A program made the translations under genes and the position numbers. The notes beneath the pieces were generated by a model, which saw only the letters and a list, made by a program, of their open reading frames with translations, was not told the origin of the DNA and did no database searches. From contig JBCAMK010000015.1 of assembly GCA_038503065.1 (NCBI GenBank), positions 1,736,001 to 1,800,000 of the forward strand: a stretch of 64,000 bases of DNA, read 5' to 3'. The stretch comes from Paragyromitra xinjiangensis. Taxonomy: Eukaryota > Ascomycota > Pezizomycetes > Pezizales > Discinaceae. Position 1 is the stretch's first letter. Each line of letters starts with the position of its first letter. This document shows, piece by piece, positions 44,701-56,475 of this stretch.

Positions 44701-45271
44701 ATCTCCATTTAATTATCATCATCATCATCGTTGGCGATTCAATTTACAGATAACTGTCTTCAATCTCGCTGCTGACGAGCAGTAAAGCTCATCGAGGGTG
44801 AGTTAAGACTTTCCCTCTGATTTCTGTCAAGCAGCTTTAATTTCTCGTGACCCACTGAGGAGGGTATCACTCGGGTGCCTGGTGACTGGTCTGCAGGGCT
44901 AACAAAAGGAAAGAGACTTCTTCATTCCAGATAACCATCAAAGTATTCGTCGTCGGTCCTACAAGGCAGGAGCCGACACTGGTCAAACTGGCGAACATTA
45001 AATCAGTCTCTCTAACTAACAGGAGGCGTCATAGTATGTTATCTCTACCTTTTGAATGTCTATAGTCATTTGTGCTCGAGTTTTTGGCTGCATTGAATGA
45101 TGTGTCGATCACTATTTCCATTCTCTTTTCATCTTATGCTCCCCTGCTAGAGCTGTATTTTTTGTGGTCTACTTCCCCAAAATATTAATCTCGCCTTGTG
45201 CACGCTTAGAGGAATCTGTGGGTGAAATACCGAAGGCGAAAGATACTTGACTAACAAAATTTTGTCTTCAG
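41719..45271. other. Promoter and gene-poor region, 3.5 kb
   Basis: The left side is the promoter/5' UTR of the small basic-protein gene (purine-rich plus strand, 41740-42080). The right side (about 44560-45271) looks like the 5' UTR of the next gene, with a likely UTR intron ending TTTTGTCTTCAG at 45271. A telomere-like CCCTAACCCT lies at 43064-43073. Trinucleotide runs (AAT near 44505, ATC near 44712) are present. Open frames at 42897-43412 are not supported. Confidence 0.45.
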
Positions 45272-45375
45272 GAGTGAGGGACAGGGGCAAAAACGCGGTT
45301 CCCCACTTCACCGAGTCTCACGCATCAGAATCACAATACTCTCACATCCGGGTTCTCACTTCTCCTACCATCAGG

Positions 45376-48132
45376 ATGAGTAACCCTAATCCTCATCGAT
45401 TTCCTCGTCCCCCAACTTTACCGCAGTCAAAGATCCAGATTCAGAGCCAGCGAGAGCCAAACTCTGCTGAGACTGGTCATCTAACTTTTGCAACCATGAT
45501 TGGACGTACCGGAGGACAGAGCACATCTTTGAGTGCAGCTAACGAAAAAGAAGAATCTGGTAGTCCTACTAGTCCTGGATCTTTTACTACCTCCTTCGAT
45601 TTGCTCTCGATCGCCAAGATGGTCCCGGCGAAGCAGAGGCGTGTGAGCAACCCTGTGGCCGTTAATGAAGGACAGACAGCCGATAAAAATACTACAGGAG
45701 AATCTTCTGGAGAAATTACTATCCATGCGGATTGGCGTAAGCAGCCATCAGGTACCACTGCTGAAATTACCCAAGCGCCGGACGCCGCAAAGCCGATGGT
45801 TTTCCGTCGTATGATTGCTATTCCGAGCAGCAGACTGGTCCGCCGCTCGACTAGTATTTTTGCTTCTGGGCGAATCAAGGATGCAAAAATTGATCAGTTA
45901 GCCGGTGCAGAAGATCCGGGAACATCTGGCTCGAAGAGTGATGGTTTTTCTTGTTTAGAGAACAGAAACCCACCACCTCTAATGGAAACACTCAAAGATT
46001 TAGTCAAGGAGATGGAAACGCCTCAATCCGGCCAGGAAGTACATACTGTCAACTTCCCGGGCCCGCTTAACCGAAAGCAGGGTGAAAAGGATGATTGCCA
46101 TGATTGTAAACAGGACGTGTTGACTAGTGACCTTGCAAAAAGAGCTTCCGAAGAAATCTTCAGCAGGAAAAGTCCCGTGGGGGCTTTGGGGCGGAGAATG
46201 AATCCAACCGCAATGTTTCAACCTATGATGGTAGCGCCTCAAATTTCTGGAATCGGTGACCATATCGGGCTTACTCAAACCTCTATTCCTGAGATTTTTG
46301 TTAAGAATTGCAATGATAACGCAGGGATTCTTAGGGCTGTTGCGATGCCGTTTAGACCAAAACAGATTTCAAATCCAGCTTCTGCTCTACCATCGAAAAC
46401 CAGGCTCGAAGGAAATACCTCTGTTAGTACTAATTCGTCCACCAAATTGGAGTCTAGACTGGATCCATTTGCGCGCCTCCTCCCGGAGAGCTTTTATGGA
46501 AAGGCCCTTAAGTTACCAGGAGCGAATCTAGTTTCGTCGTCGGGTATTGTACCAACCCAAAAATCATTCATCGAAGTGACGCTGCGGAAAAACGAAGAGT
46601 CTCACCAAGCTGAGAAGGTTCCCGTGGAGAGATCCAATGCCCTTGTATTTTCTGGAGAGACCATGCATAAGAAGTTGAGCCTGGGAGATGCTGGAATCAG
46701 TCAGTTGTGGAATTTTTCAGGGAAGGATGATGGCAATCAAACTGTCGGGACCGAATCGCCAGATCTGAGCGGTCTAGGCAATGTCAATTTTAATCCTAAC
46801 GCAATATCTTTTTCAGCACACAAAACAGGTCCTAGCCCTATGCAACCACCAAACAAACTTTCTTCAGGTCAGATCACTGTTAGAGACGAAGCCCGGGAAC
46901 AGATAGTCCCCATCCCCAGAAACTCGCCGAGCTCCGACCTTCGGATTGTGGAACGTTTGGAAATGAAAGCCATGGCACTCTCAGAGAGTGGATCTGATAC
47001 TGTTACTACGGTGTTAGCAGAGACTTCGGCTAACGATTATGCCCAACATCCGATTGCTAAGACGAATCCAGTCCCCCAGATGGACCAGCGTGGAAGAAGA
47101 GGGGCTATCAGCATGCAAGGTACTGTTAAGAACCTAAAGAATGGTAATATTGGTGATGGAAGACAGAAGAGTCTAGCACTGAAACCTCAGTGTTGTGGGC
47201 TGGTGCCGGCCGAAGTGGAAGAAGGATGGCCGAAGAAGTGGCAGGAACCGGATGGTGTGATCAGGATTCGCATCAAAGACAAGGGGAGCAACAAAGGGCT
47301 TGAATACTGGCCATACCCTTATCCAAACCCTGATGTGAGCGAGAAGGAGGTTACAACGGAAACCTTTCGGATGTTGTATGAGCAGCTGTCCAGCTATACT
47401 TCTCCAGCCAGCTCCGGCGGGGTGAAATCCGAAAAAGATTATTGGGGGTTTGGAGCGAGAAGAAGCAAATCTGGTTATCCTCCTGGAAAAGAGCCATGGT
47501 TTGGTGGAGATAATACAAGCTTTTTTGATATGAGTTTTGGCGTCAACCCTCGTCTTACTACCGGGAAAGCTCTCGTTAATCCACCGCCAGGACTATCACC
47601 AACTCCCACAGTCCACAAACAGACCGCGTTTGAACAGACGAAGGCGATCCAAGTAGAATCCGGTGACCTTCGGGATCTCGTGGAGAGTTCGACACCCGAC
47701 TACAGTGACTACAACGATAATTATCGTAAATCTCGTGCAAAGACTATCCAAGAATGGAATTTGACCCCGATATACGGAAGTGCGGCAGAAAATACCCTTA
47801 ACAGCCGTGTCGACACCTCTAGAAATACCAATGATATCTCGTCTGTCGGTCAACTCGTATACGAGAACGAGAAGGGAGAAATACGTGATATTGAGAGGGA
47901 TATTGAGAGGGGTGTCATTTCAGCAAGGGACGGAGAAGTGTTGAGGACCGCCATGCTGGTAAGTTATGGAAGGTCGAGACCCGAGAATGATATGGTTACT
48001 ATTGTAGACAGTGCTACATTTGAAGATAGGGTGAGAAGGTTCAAGCTAGAACATGGAGAGAAACCGCTGGTTAGTACCAAAAAAGCAAGGAAATTGGTGT
48101 TTGGGAGTGAGAAGGAGTCGGATTGTACGTGA
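45376..48132 (+). CDS. Large disordered hypothetical protein, 918 residues
   Basis: A single long coding exon. The open frame extends up to 45247, but an acceptor-like TTTTGTCTTCAG ends at 45271, so the start MSNPNPHRFPRPPTLPQS at 45376 is preferred, after a UTR intron. The protein is Ser/Thr/Pro/Lys-rich with no transmembrane segment or recognised domain. Short conserved-looking islands are LRIVERLEMKAMALSE, the Trp/Tyr/Pro segment GLEYWPYPYPNPDVSEKEV (about residues 690-710) and a charged C-terminal helix (IRDIERDIERGVISARDGE, then VRRFKLEHGEKP). This pattern suits a nuclear or cytoskeletal scaffold with short linear motifs, but that is a guess. Confidence 0.75.
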   Translation: MSNPNPHRFPRPPTLPQSKIQIQSQREPNSAETGHLTFATMIGRTGGQSTSLSAANEKEESGSPTSPGSFTTSFDLLSIAKMVPAKQRRVSNPVAVNEGQTADKNTTGESSGEITIHADWRKQPSGTTAEITQAPDAAKPMVFRRMIAIPSSRLVRRSTSIFASGRIKDAKIDQLAGAEDPGTSGSKSDGFSCLENRNPPPLMETLKDLVKEMETPQSGQEVHTVNFPGPLNRKQGEKDDCHDCKQDVLTSDLAKRASEEIFSRKSPVGALGRRMNPTAMFQPMMVAPQISGIGDHIGLTQTSIPEIFVKNCNDNAGILRAVAMPFRPKQISNPASALPSKTRLEGNTSVSTNSSTKLESRLDPFARLLPESFYGKALKLPGANLVSSSGIVPTQKSFIEVTLRKNEESHQAEKVPVERSNALVFSGETMHKKLSLGDAGISQLWNFSGKDDGNQTVGTESPDLSGLGNVNFNPNAISFSAHKTGPSPMQPPNKLSSGQITVRDEAREQIVPIPRNSPSSDLRIVERLEMKAMALSESGSDTVTTVLAETSANDYAQHPIAKTNPVPQMDQRGRRGAISMQGTVKNLKNGNIGDGRQKSLALKPQCCGLVPAEVEEGWPKKWQEPDGVIRIRIKDKGSNKGLEYWPYPYPNPDVSEKEVTTETFRMLYEQLSSYTSPASSGGVKSEKDYWGFGARRSKSGYPPGKEPWFGGDNTSFFDMSFGVNPRLTTGKALVNPPPGLSPTPTVHKQTAFEQTKAIQVESGDLRDLVESSTPDYSDYNDNYRKSRAKTIQEWNLTPIYGSAAENTLNSRVDTSRNTNDISSVGQLVYENEKGEIRDIERDIERGVISARDGEVLRTAMLVSYGRSRPENDMVTIVDSATFEDRVRRFKLEHGEKPLVSTKKARKLVFGSEKESDCT

Positions 48133-49112
48133 AAGTAGCGGATGTTTGTTGGAAATTTCTTCCTTAGAAGTATGTGGTTTGGTCGAGGAAGACCGTCTGG
48201 GCGAAATAAGGAACAGGGTTGAGTCAATTGTGTGTTACTATTTACTTGTTGCACATTTTTCGATCTCCTTCGATCCATTTCATTTGTATACTTACTACCC
48301 GATGGTGTCTTTAAAGATGGGCTTGTTTTGTTCTGGTAATTAGGAATGTGGTTCTACGGGACCTGATATTATCTTCTACGTTGTGATGAAAGTAGGGAAG
48401 TATCTGCAAGCAAACCTCGTTTGTATAGTTTTAACTCGGGATGTAATTTTGTCACGATGATATTTCTTGTGAGCGAATTCTTTCTAGGTAGGAGCTTGGG
48501 ATTTTTCAAAAGGTGGTGCACTTTGAAAGCTTGCAGTGCGAGCACGCTGGGGACCAGAGATTTGAGGTCTCTTATTCTTATTGAAGGAAAGTACTATCAG
48601 GAATATTAGTCCTAAATACATGTAAAGCATGCCCTCCAAGGGCTGGTAATATTATAAAATTCTTTACTTTACAACCACCTTTGCCTGCTACTGGCCCCCG
48701 AGTCCCCAAAGGCCATAACTAAGCTGATTGCATGAATCCAGATGAGGAAGAGGCTTATAAGGGGGGACGGCGAGTGATTACTAATGATGTAGCACTTACT
48801 CTAGGGCGACGTGAAACAGTTCTACGCTTACGCCCACTGCTGAGGGTTAGGGTTGAATTAGCCACCTAAGCAAACCTTGGGTTTAAACTTGAACATAGGG
48901 CATGGAATAGTCTGTGTGGCAAGCTGAATATTTTTCGGGAAGAGCTCATAGTGTTGGGTGCAGTAGTTTTGTGCCTTCAGAGGGTTAGGGTTACACGATC
49001 CAGTCCCCAAGAGTTCATAATTAATTACAAATTCAAACTATTTGATAGGGCTATAAACAAGATCACTTTGGGTGTTTTTTGCACATTACTGGGCAGAATT
49101 GAAAATTCCCCA
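48133..49112. other. Intergenic stretch with two telomere-like motifs
   Basis: Convergent 3' region. Two copies of AGGGTTAGGGTT occur 138 bp apart (48843-48854 and 48981-48992). Otherwise AT-rich and without a supported gene. Confidence 0.55.
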
Positions 49113-50713
49113 TCATTTGTTGAGCTTGTTCACCTTCTTCACATGGTCGTAAACAAGTTGCTTTGCTTCCGGGTCATCAAGATAGATAGTGAAGCCATCA
49201 TCATCTAAGAATAATAGGTTAGCGAGGTTTCTTTGTGTTCTGATCGGAGGCGAAACATACTGTTTCGGCCAAATGAGTAGCCGCTGTAGCCAAACTGCCA
49301 GTATTGATCACCGGCAAGCTTAACACTGACGCTGGTGTCCTGCCATTTCCCGACAACAGCTATTCTGGTCTCGTTGGAGACTGTCCCGAGGTTTTGCAAT
49401 CGTCCCGCGTCGGTCAACCAACCTGAGCGAGCTTGGTTAGCATTTTTGAGATGTGGTGGAGCGATTCTAATTTACGAACCGTATTCTTCGAAAACAACTG
49501 GCTTTCCTACTTTGAACTGAGCAGTTGCGTGATCCTTAACCCATTGACTGTTCAACGATCAGTAAAGTTACATTGTGTTCATGGTTATCCGGGAAAGCTC
49601 ACGTTCCCCATGCTGAGGTCTTGCTCCACCAATCGGGATACAAGTGGAAAGTACCATAGTCGATGGTGTCAACTTCAAGTTCCTTGTAGAAGTCACCACC
49701 ATCACCGGAAGAGTAAGCCCAATCCGGATTTCCGGGGAAGTTGAACTCTCCCTCTCCGCCAGTAGTAACTAAGTGGTAGGGATCGACTTTCTTGATAAAG
49801 GAGGAGAGGTCCTTGACCCAGGCTGTCATCATGGCGGCGTTACAGGCTGTGGATCGAGGGAGGTTGCGGACGGCGTCAGCGCCGCAGCGAGGCTCATTGG
49901 CCAACTGCCAGGCCATGATAGCGGGAGAGGACTTGTAGCGTGAAACAAATGTCTTGACGTAGTCCTTGTAGGAATTGACGATCTTGGGGACGTGGTAGAA
50001 CTGTGGGAGAAATTGATCCATGTTAAAGAAAGACCAATGGAGTTATTGGGGAGGGATTACAAACATCATCATGGTATTTCCCACCGAGGTTTATGGTTGA
50101 AACATCCATTCCACCGTAGTCTGCCCAGTTGTTTGTGAGAGGAACAACAAGCTTCAATCCCAGCTTTTCCGCCACCTGGACAACCTTGTCAAAGGCTTGC
50201 AAACCGGTGGGACCATAGTCTATGAGAGGGGAAGTAATGAGTAAGGGTTATTATGTTCTAGTGGCTCTTGGGGAAAGTTTCAATGCATACTTATCTCCGA
50301 CCTTCCGTTGGTCCATTGTCTGAAGTACACATCTGACGGCCCAGCACCTTCACCGCCATATTGCGGGAGGCCATTGGGGTCAAAGGTAGAGTTTTTGTCA
50401 TAGAAACCCCATGTCCTAACAACCTTCAGGCCGGCAGCCTTTGCAGCCTTTAGACCAAGCTCAACATCCGTTGCATTCTGTAGAATTGCCGTTAGTAATA
50501 GTTATCATTATCGGGATAAGAGGGACAACGAACGTTGATAAATGGGAGGTAGTAGGCATTAGTCCCGGCGAAGTAAAAGTCCTTCCCGTCAAGCTGGAAC
50601 TTGGGCCCCTTGGTGGTAACGAAACCTTTGGGGGTCTTTGTTGGGTTCGCGCTGACGAAACCAGACGCCGCAATAACCAATAGGTTCAGGAGAGTAGAAG
50701 TTGAGAAAATCAT
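49113..50713 (-). CDS. Secreted endo-1,4-beta-mannanase, glycoside hydrolase family 5
   Basis: Seven exons on the minus strand: 50534-50713, 50291-50477, 50065-50219, 49603-50000, 49480-49547, 49261-49422, 49113-49204; 413 residues. A signal peptide ([20 protein letters not shown], cleaved near SANP) is followed by [16 protein letters not shown] and [10 protein letters not shown], typical of fungal GH5_7 mannanases. The acid/base Glu is in WQLANEPRC. The nucleophile Glu is in VVFEEYG, split by intron 5. The product cleaves beta-1,4-mannan and galactomannan backbones in plant cell walls outside the cell. No carbohydrate-binding module is seen. No neighbouring cellulase genes, so it stands alone. 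Confidence 0.92.
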
Positions 50714-52985
50714 GACTTTTAGCTATCGGAATCACCAGTAGTCAATGAAGCTCTGGATATTGGCGAGAGATACCAGGTGAGGGAGAAGAAACTGGAAGCT
50801 GGAGCCTTTTAAACTTCCGACCCCAATATCTGCCGTCGGGCTAAATTCTGGACAAGATATATTACAAGAATCGCCATGCCGGAAAAACTCCCATGGCGTC
50901 TTCCAGAATATAGGTATTTTCCAAGGTTTTGGCGGTTGCTGTGATGGAATGTTTAATATATTACTGCTCTAGCCACATGTAGCACAACGGGAAATATAGA
51001 TGCAGGTTCAATCTCAAGCCTGCAAGATTCCTGGTTAAGGTAGCGATTGGTTCTTTCGCCTGATTGGGCGGTTGAACGGCATCTCAATATGGAAGAACGG
51101 AAGGCCATCGCTACATGTACCACATTGGCTGGATATATTAGTTCGATGAGCGTTTTCGACACTTATTGTACTTTATTGGAAGTTTGATGAGACTTCTGGA
51201 ATTCGAAAAAGAGCATGGAATTGCCTTGAAAGCACTTTAAACAATTCTTTTTTCGTAGGTGGGAGAAGGAGCATGGGGCTGCAAACATCTAGAGTACTCA
51301 TTGCCATCATCAATGCCGGGTCAACAATTGTGGGGCATCGTCATACAACCCTGTTTACTGTAGATCGGGTATAACGAAAGTGGATAGCTTTTCCCCGCAA
51401 TGGTTCCGCACTGGCCCCGGAATGAGTACGCATGAGGGGAAGTCGTCTAATTTGAGGTGATATTCGCGGGGTATCGGCAATCGATTCCGAAATTGACGTT
51501 ATATTTTCAGGGGTAATTGTGTATCGGCAAAAATGCCTGTGGAACGAGAACTAGAAGAGACGATAGTCTTGTACACTATGATATTTGTGACAGTCAAAAG
51601 CATTTGTAATTCTCCTCGCGAATAGCCAAGGAAAAAAACCTTGCATCAGCCGGCTAATTATTAGGATTATAGATGGGCTGATGGTTATGAGGCAATGGTA
51701 CTAGCATAGTAGCATCGAACTTGGATATCTGATATATTTGTATCCTAGCCTGGCAATGTAGCACCAGGACTTCTGGTCCATCAAGCGATCGCGATTAGAA
51801 AGTATACGGTAGTCAGTTTGTATTCGAGTTCGCTCTTCTGATGTGACTTCGTTTTGGTAGAATGTAGGTAAATGGCTAAGTGTATGGTATCGTGAAAGGA
51901 AAATGTGCCTAAATATGTTCGTTAATTACTTAAGCTAACTGAACGGAGGAAGTGGGGGGGGGGGATTAGTCGAGAAGAAATAAGTATGGAATAGCAGGTG
52001 CTAGGCTTTTGCCTAGAGTTTATATATTTCTCCTAGATCCTCCGTCGTGCGAATTCTAAACTGTATCTATCCTGTGTGATTACTGTGATACACATAAAGC
52101 TAATTTCTTTCGCACTCTACATGGGTTTTGTTATCACTTATAAGTCTCATTTTCAGGATCATAGGGCTGGGTGGGGGGTTGTTCTGCTTCATGCCATTGG
52201 TGTGCGGACCCCTGATTGTTGCTAACGGCATATTTGGGGAGTCTATAGTCACTGGCGGATCTCTTAGTTTTGTTTAAATCTGCTTTAGTTGCTTTAATCG
52301 ATATAGATACCTATAGATGACTGTTACTGGGAAGGGTTTGTATATGCAATGTTAGTCGAAGGGTTGGGGGTAAATCAAGGGGTACATATTTCAAGCCTGT
52401 AACCCTGACCCATGGGATATCGGTTGGTTGATTGATTGATTGATTGATTCATACACGCATCCAGCCCCTTGGGCTATGGCGGTCATCGGATATCGATAGA
52501 ATAGTATTTATTGTATCAAGCGCACCTAGCCTTCCGAGCTGTAGTGCTGGCCAAGCTAATTGTAGGTTGCGAGCTGGAGGCTATTCATATGCATATATGT
52601 GGTTTTGTTCGGATGGTTCCTAATAGTTAGTAATCAATATATTAATGAAAATTCTTCGCTTTGGTGGGTTCTTGGTTTTTGAAGAGGGGGCGTAGATTTG
52701 GTGTGGTGATAAGAAATTTAATGGCTGCATGAGCGCCTGCCATTGAGACTGCTACTCGATAGGTGCATGGCATTTACTTCGCTTTTATGCTCGAATTTCC
52801 TAGCTGAAATAGTTACAATACTGGGCAAGACTTTGAGATGAGAAAACCCGGGGGCTGGCTAAGTAACTGCTTTGATTGACAATCGATGTTTAGATTAGGA
52901 TTTGGCTACTCTGGAATGCGCATTGGGGTGTATATGAAAGTATACTCACTAATTTTAATAAATAATGCAATACTTCATCCAGAGA
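50714..52985. other. 2.3-kb intergenic region
   Basis: Divergent promoter space of the mannanase gene, then AT-rich sequence. Contains a run of ten G near 51953 and a GATT tandem run at 52429-52449. No supported gene. Confidence 0.5.
52429..52449. repeat. (GATT)n microsatellite
   Basis: Five to six copies of GATT in a row. Confidence 0.8.
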
Positions 52986-55900
52986 TCAGGTGCGTGGCTT
53001 TCTCTCGCAAAACCATGCGCCATGAAGGACAAACGCTGCCCAGTGATATGGCGCTCTAGTTTTTTTGCAATTCCTTATCTCGAGAGCAGCACGCTGGAGT
53101 GCTACTGCAAGATTGACAACTGAGTAGTTTTCTTCGAATGGCTGTTCATGCAGGAAATTGTTGTAAAATCCCTCCGTGAATCTCCTTCCGTTTTCCGATT
53201 TGATAGTCCAGAGAGCTCCTATCACGGAGGTCGCGCCGGCAACGATGAACGCGGTGAGAATTCCGAGTGGTTCGTCCCCTTCGAGGGAAAAATCTTGGAT
53301 GCCGGTTTCGCAGGCGATAAGCGTGATGTGTGGCGCTTTGAGCTTAAGCTCTAAGATGTCTGAGACTGAGAGTACTTGCTTACCCCCGACAGACCCGGGG
53401 GTGCCCAAAATGAGTGATTGTTTTGAGATATCGTGCTGATCAAAGGAGCCGTGGCCGTGAAAGTGTATGAGTTTGGCATCGGTAGCCTCGCGTTTGAAAT
53501 CAGCTGTTCTGAGCTGCGGCCCGAGGATTGTCTTTGCGTCAAGATCTTGGGCAAGTGTCCTCAGACAATCGTAGATTTCTTCCCTTTCGACGACAGTATC
53601 GCTATCCTTGGCCGAATCTTCGTAAGCTCCCATGACTGTAGCTTTCCACATCGAAGATTGTTTTGTATCTGGCTCCGGTGCTTCGAGATACCGAAGACAT
53701 TGAATCAATACTGAGAAGGTAGGAATATAGACTATAGGGTTTCGCTCGAGTAATAATTTACCGCCAACTTTAAGAGCATGTAGAGGGATGTTATGGAATG
53801 GTGCCGTGGGGCATAGGACTAAAAGTTCGTTTTCTGCTGTGAAGCCTTCTAGCGGCTCAACAAGAGCCTCGATATTTTCGAAAAAGGTTTCCGCGTTATT
53901 ATCCTGGAGTCTTCGAGTGTTAAGATACTCCTCTTTCCAATCTAGAATTTTTTGAGTCGTGATCGTTAAGCTGGCCTGCCTCCATCTTCTCACTTGACAC
54001 CCTTCCTCATCCTTTTCAAACTGGATAACAAGCAATAGGAAAGGTTCTAGGGAGCTGCCGGTAGGTGTCCAATCAACGAAGGTAATTTTGGTAGCCGAAG
54101 CCGTTGAGGCCCAAAGCAAATCTTCAAACGTCACGTCTGATCTAAGATCTCCGGGTGAGGCCTGATCATGAGTGTTGCTTGGGCTATTACTTAATATGGC
54201 TTCTGAAAGACCGTGAGCCTTCCTTCTCTGAGACCATCTCCATGTGAAAACGGGGTTGTCAAGCTCATGACATATAGACATGATGGTATCCAGTTGTCCT
54301 ATAGCGGTTATTTCCGTAAAATATGCCTGTTTGGAGGCCAAGTATTCAAACATGGTGTCTCCGGTAAGTTTTTTACTGAGTAGTTGTTGAATCTCGAAAG
54401 CTTTCTCAGCATGATCTAGCGCCATTTCGAGCCCTTCTTTCCGAGATCCAAACCCTGCATCGTGCCAAGTCGATCGAGCTGCTTCTTCTTCGTGGAGTGC
54501 TAGAATAAGTGTGAAAGTAGAGAGAAATATGTAATAAAATAGTCTTTCAAGTATATGCCCTTCTTTTTCCACCCATTCTAGTTCACCACGGATGATCGTC
54601 AAAATTTTTCGGAAAAGAGGATAGGAACGTTTGATCTCAGCAACCGAAAGCTGGCGAAAAAGTTCAGCGTGATTTAGGACTCGCCATTTCCCCGTAGGAA
54701 GTGAAATTGGTTGTTCGATTTCGGTAGTGAGCAGATTCTCCGTGGCCGAGGTGTTTGGACGAAGACCAAGTTCTTCCATTTCTAGGATAGCGGCTATCTT
54801 TGTGCAATTAACTTCGCACCAAACTACGATGCCCCTTCCTTTCTTAGGGATATGCTCGCAAATCTTCTGGGCACGATCTAAAGTCTCAAATATGGCCTGC
54901 CATTTTTCCTCCTCTTCCTCCTCCTCTAATTCTCCAAGCTCCTTTACCAATTCAACCAACAGCATCAAGTTCTGTACTTGCGCAAAGAGAAATCCAGCCG
55001 CTCCGTCCGTTTGGATTGCCTTTTCTAACTTCGACCTTATGTTCTCGAGGTGGATTATCCGCTTCTCTTCAGACATTCGTCGTATCATGAATAGGCTACG
55101 GAGGCGTAGGCACTGTGCCTCGGACTGGGACTCCTCGTCTCGAAATCTCTCGCAATACTGGAGGTATTTTTCCGCATGACGTAGTGCACGGGTATCCATA
55201 TTTAGATTTAAGGACTCTGCGATTTGTTCTCTGTGAAAACGCCCAAAATAAGGGTTTTGCAAGCTCCAAGGTAACTCGAACAGTCTTCCTCTTAGTTCCA
55301 AGGCAGGTGCCCACTGCGATCCGAAATAGCTCAACAGATCGCACCGACGGAGCTGGATTAAGATAGAGCTCATATTATCCCCGTTTTTTTCTGTGAGACG
55401 TTGGAGCTCATCATGGATTCGGATTCCAAGGGCTTCATTGTCAGGTGTCGCAGGTAGTTGACAGTGTAGTTCAGCGGCAAGCTCAAGTACCTTCATCTCT
55501 CTGCCAGGATAATCTATGTCTCTGAACGTTCGCGCAATATCGAGGAGTTGGTTAGTCCTCCGAATAATACCGTCATCCTTGGGTTCGTCATCGTCGTATC
55601 TAAGACGAAGCATCCGGATCTCTGATGACCCGGTTTTGTGCCCAATTTTGGAGATAAGCCGTTCGGCACGGGTTAGGACTCGTGCTAAGCTGTCGCTTTC
55701 ACTGGTGCTTCCATAAATTTGGGCCAGACCGAGTAAAATCCTAATCTTCGCTGGTTTTCTCCGTAGTCTTGGAAGATTCGATAGTACTTCGAGAACTTCG
55801 CAAGCGCCTGGCGGATCTACGAGGAATTCTAGCAACTCAAGCGCTTCGTATTCTAGCCCTTCATGTTCAACAGAGAGTTTATGTATGAAGCTCCAGATTT

Positions 55901-56475
55901 GATCGATGTCGGGGGATATCTCGTTGTATTCTAAGCCTTCCCCGTAAAGCCGTCCTAGTTGGTAGATTTCTAGGCAATAATATGCGATTTGTGACTATAA
56001 GGAACGTTAACTATGTTTTGTCTATACTTCAAGTACTATCAATAGTTATACGTACGAGCACCTCCGGATGAACTTCTGAGTTTTTGTCTGTAGCCTTAAC
56101 GCAAGACGTCCATAGGTCAGAGCAGGTATGCAATGCTTCTACTAGCGTCCCGTCTATATTGACATCGACGAAAGCTTTCTGGATTCGCAAAAGACTTTGA
56201 TAATTCTCGTTTTCGTTGTTCGGATCTGGTTCAGCAGCACCCTCAAGAGCCGTACGCGCTGCTTTTAGGTCCCCCTTTAGGATATGTACTCGCACGTTTT
56301 CGGATTTTATGATAAGTATGTCGCCCGTAACATCGATGGGCTTTTTGAGGACTTCTAGGGCACCAGTGAAGTCTGCGTATGAGCATTTTTGGCGACAGGA
56401 CTTGATCAGGTTTCGCAATGGCTTTGGAAGATCGGCCGACTCAGAGCTCATTTGACGGCTTTGACTGTTACCCAT
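52986..56475 (-). CDS. TPR-CHAT protein with N-myristoylation motif
   Basis: Two minus-strand exons, 56056-56475 and 52986-55994; 1142 residues. The N-terminus MGNSQSR fits the N-myristoylation consensus (Gly2, Ser6), suggesting membrane attachment after Met removal. Residues about 20-780 are alpha-helical repeats of TPR type. Residues about 810-1140 form a CHAT domain: KLIHFHGHGSFD holds the catalytic His (about 988) and LIACETGIQDF the catalytic Cys (about 1035), followed by AFIVAGATSVIGALW and HWAAFVLHG. CHAT domains are caspase/separase-related cysteine peptidases. Bacterial ones cut targets such as gasdermins in immune cell death. The fungal substrate is unknown. The intron (55995-56055) is in phase 0 with a GTACGT donor. 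Confidence 0.88.
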
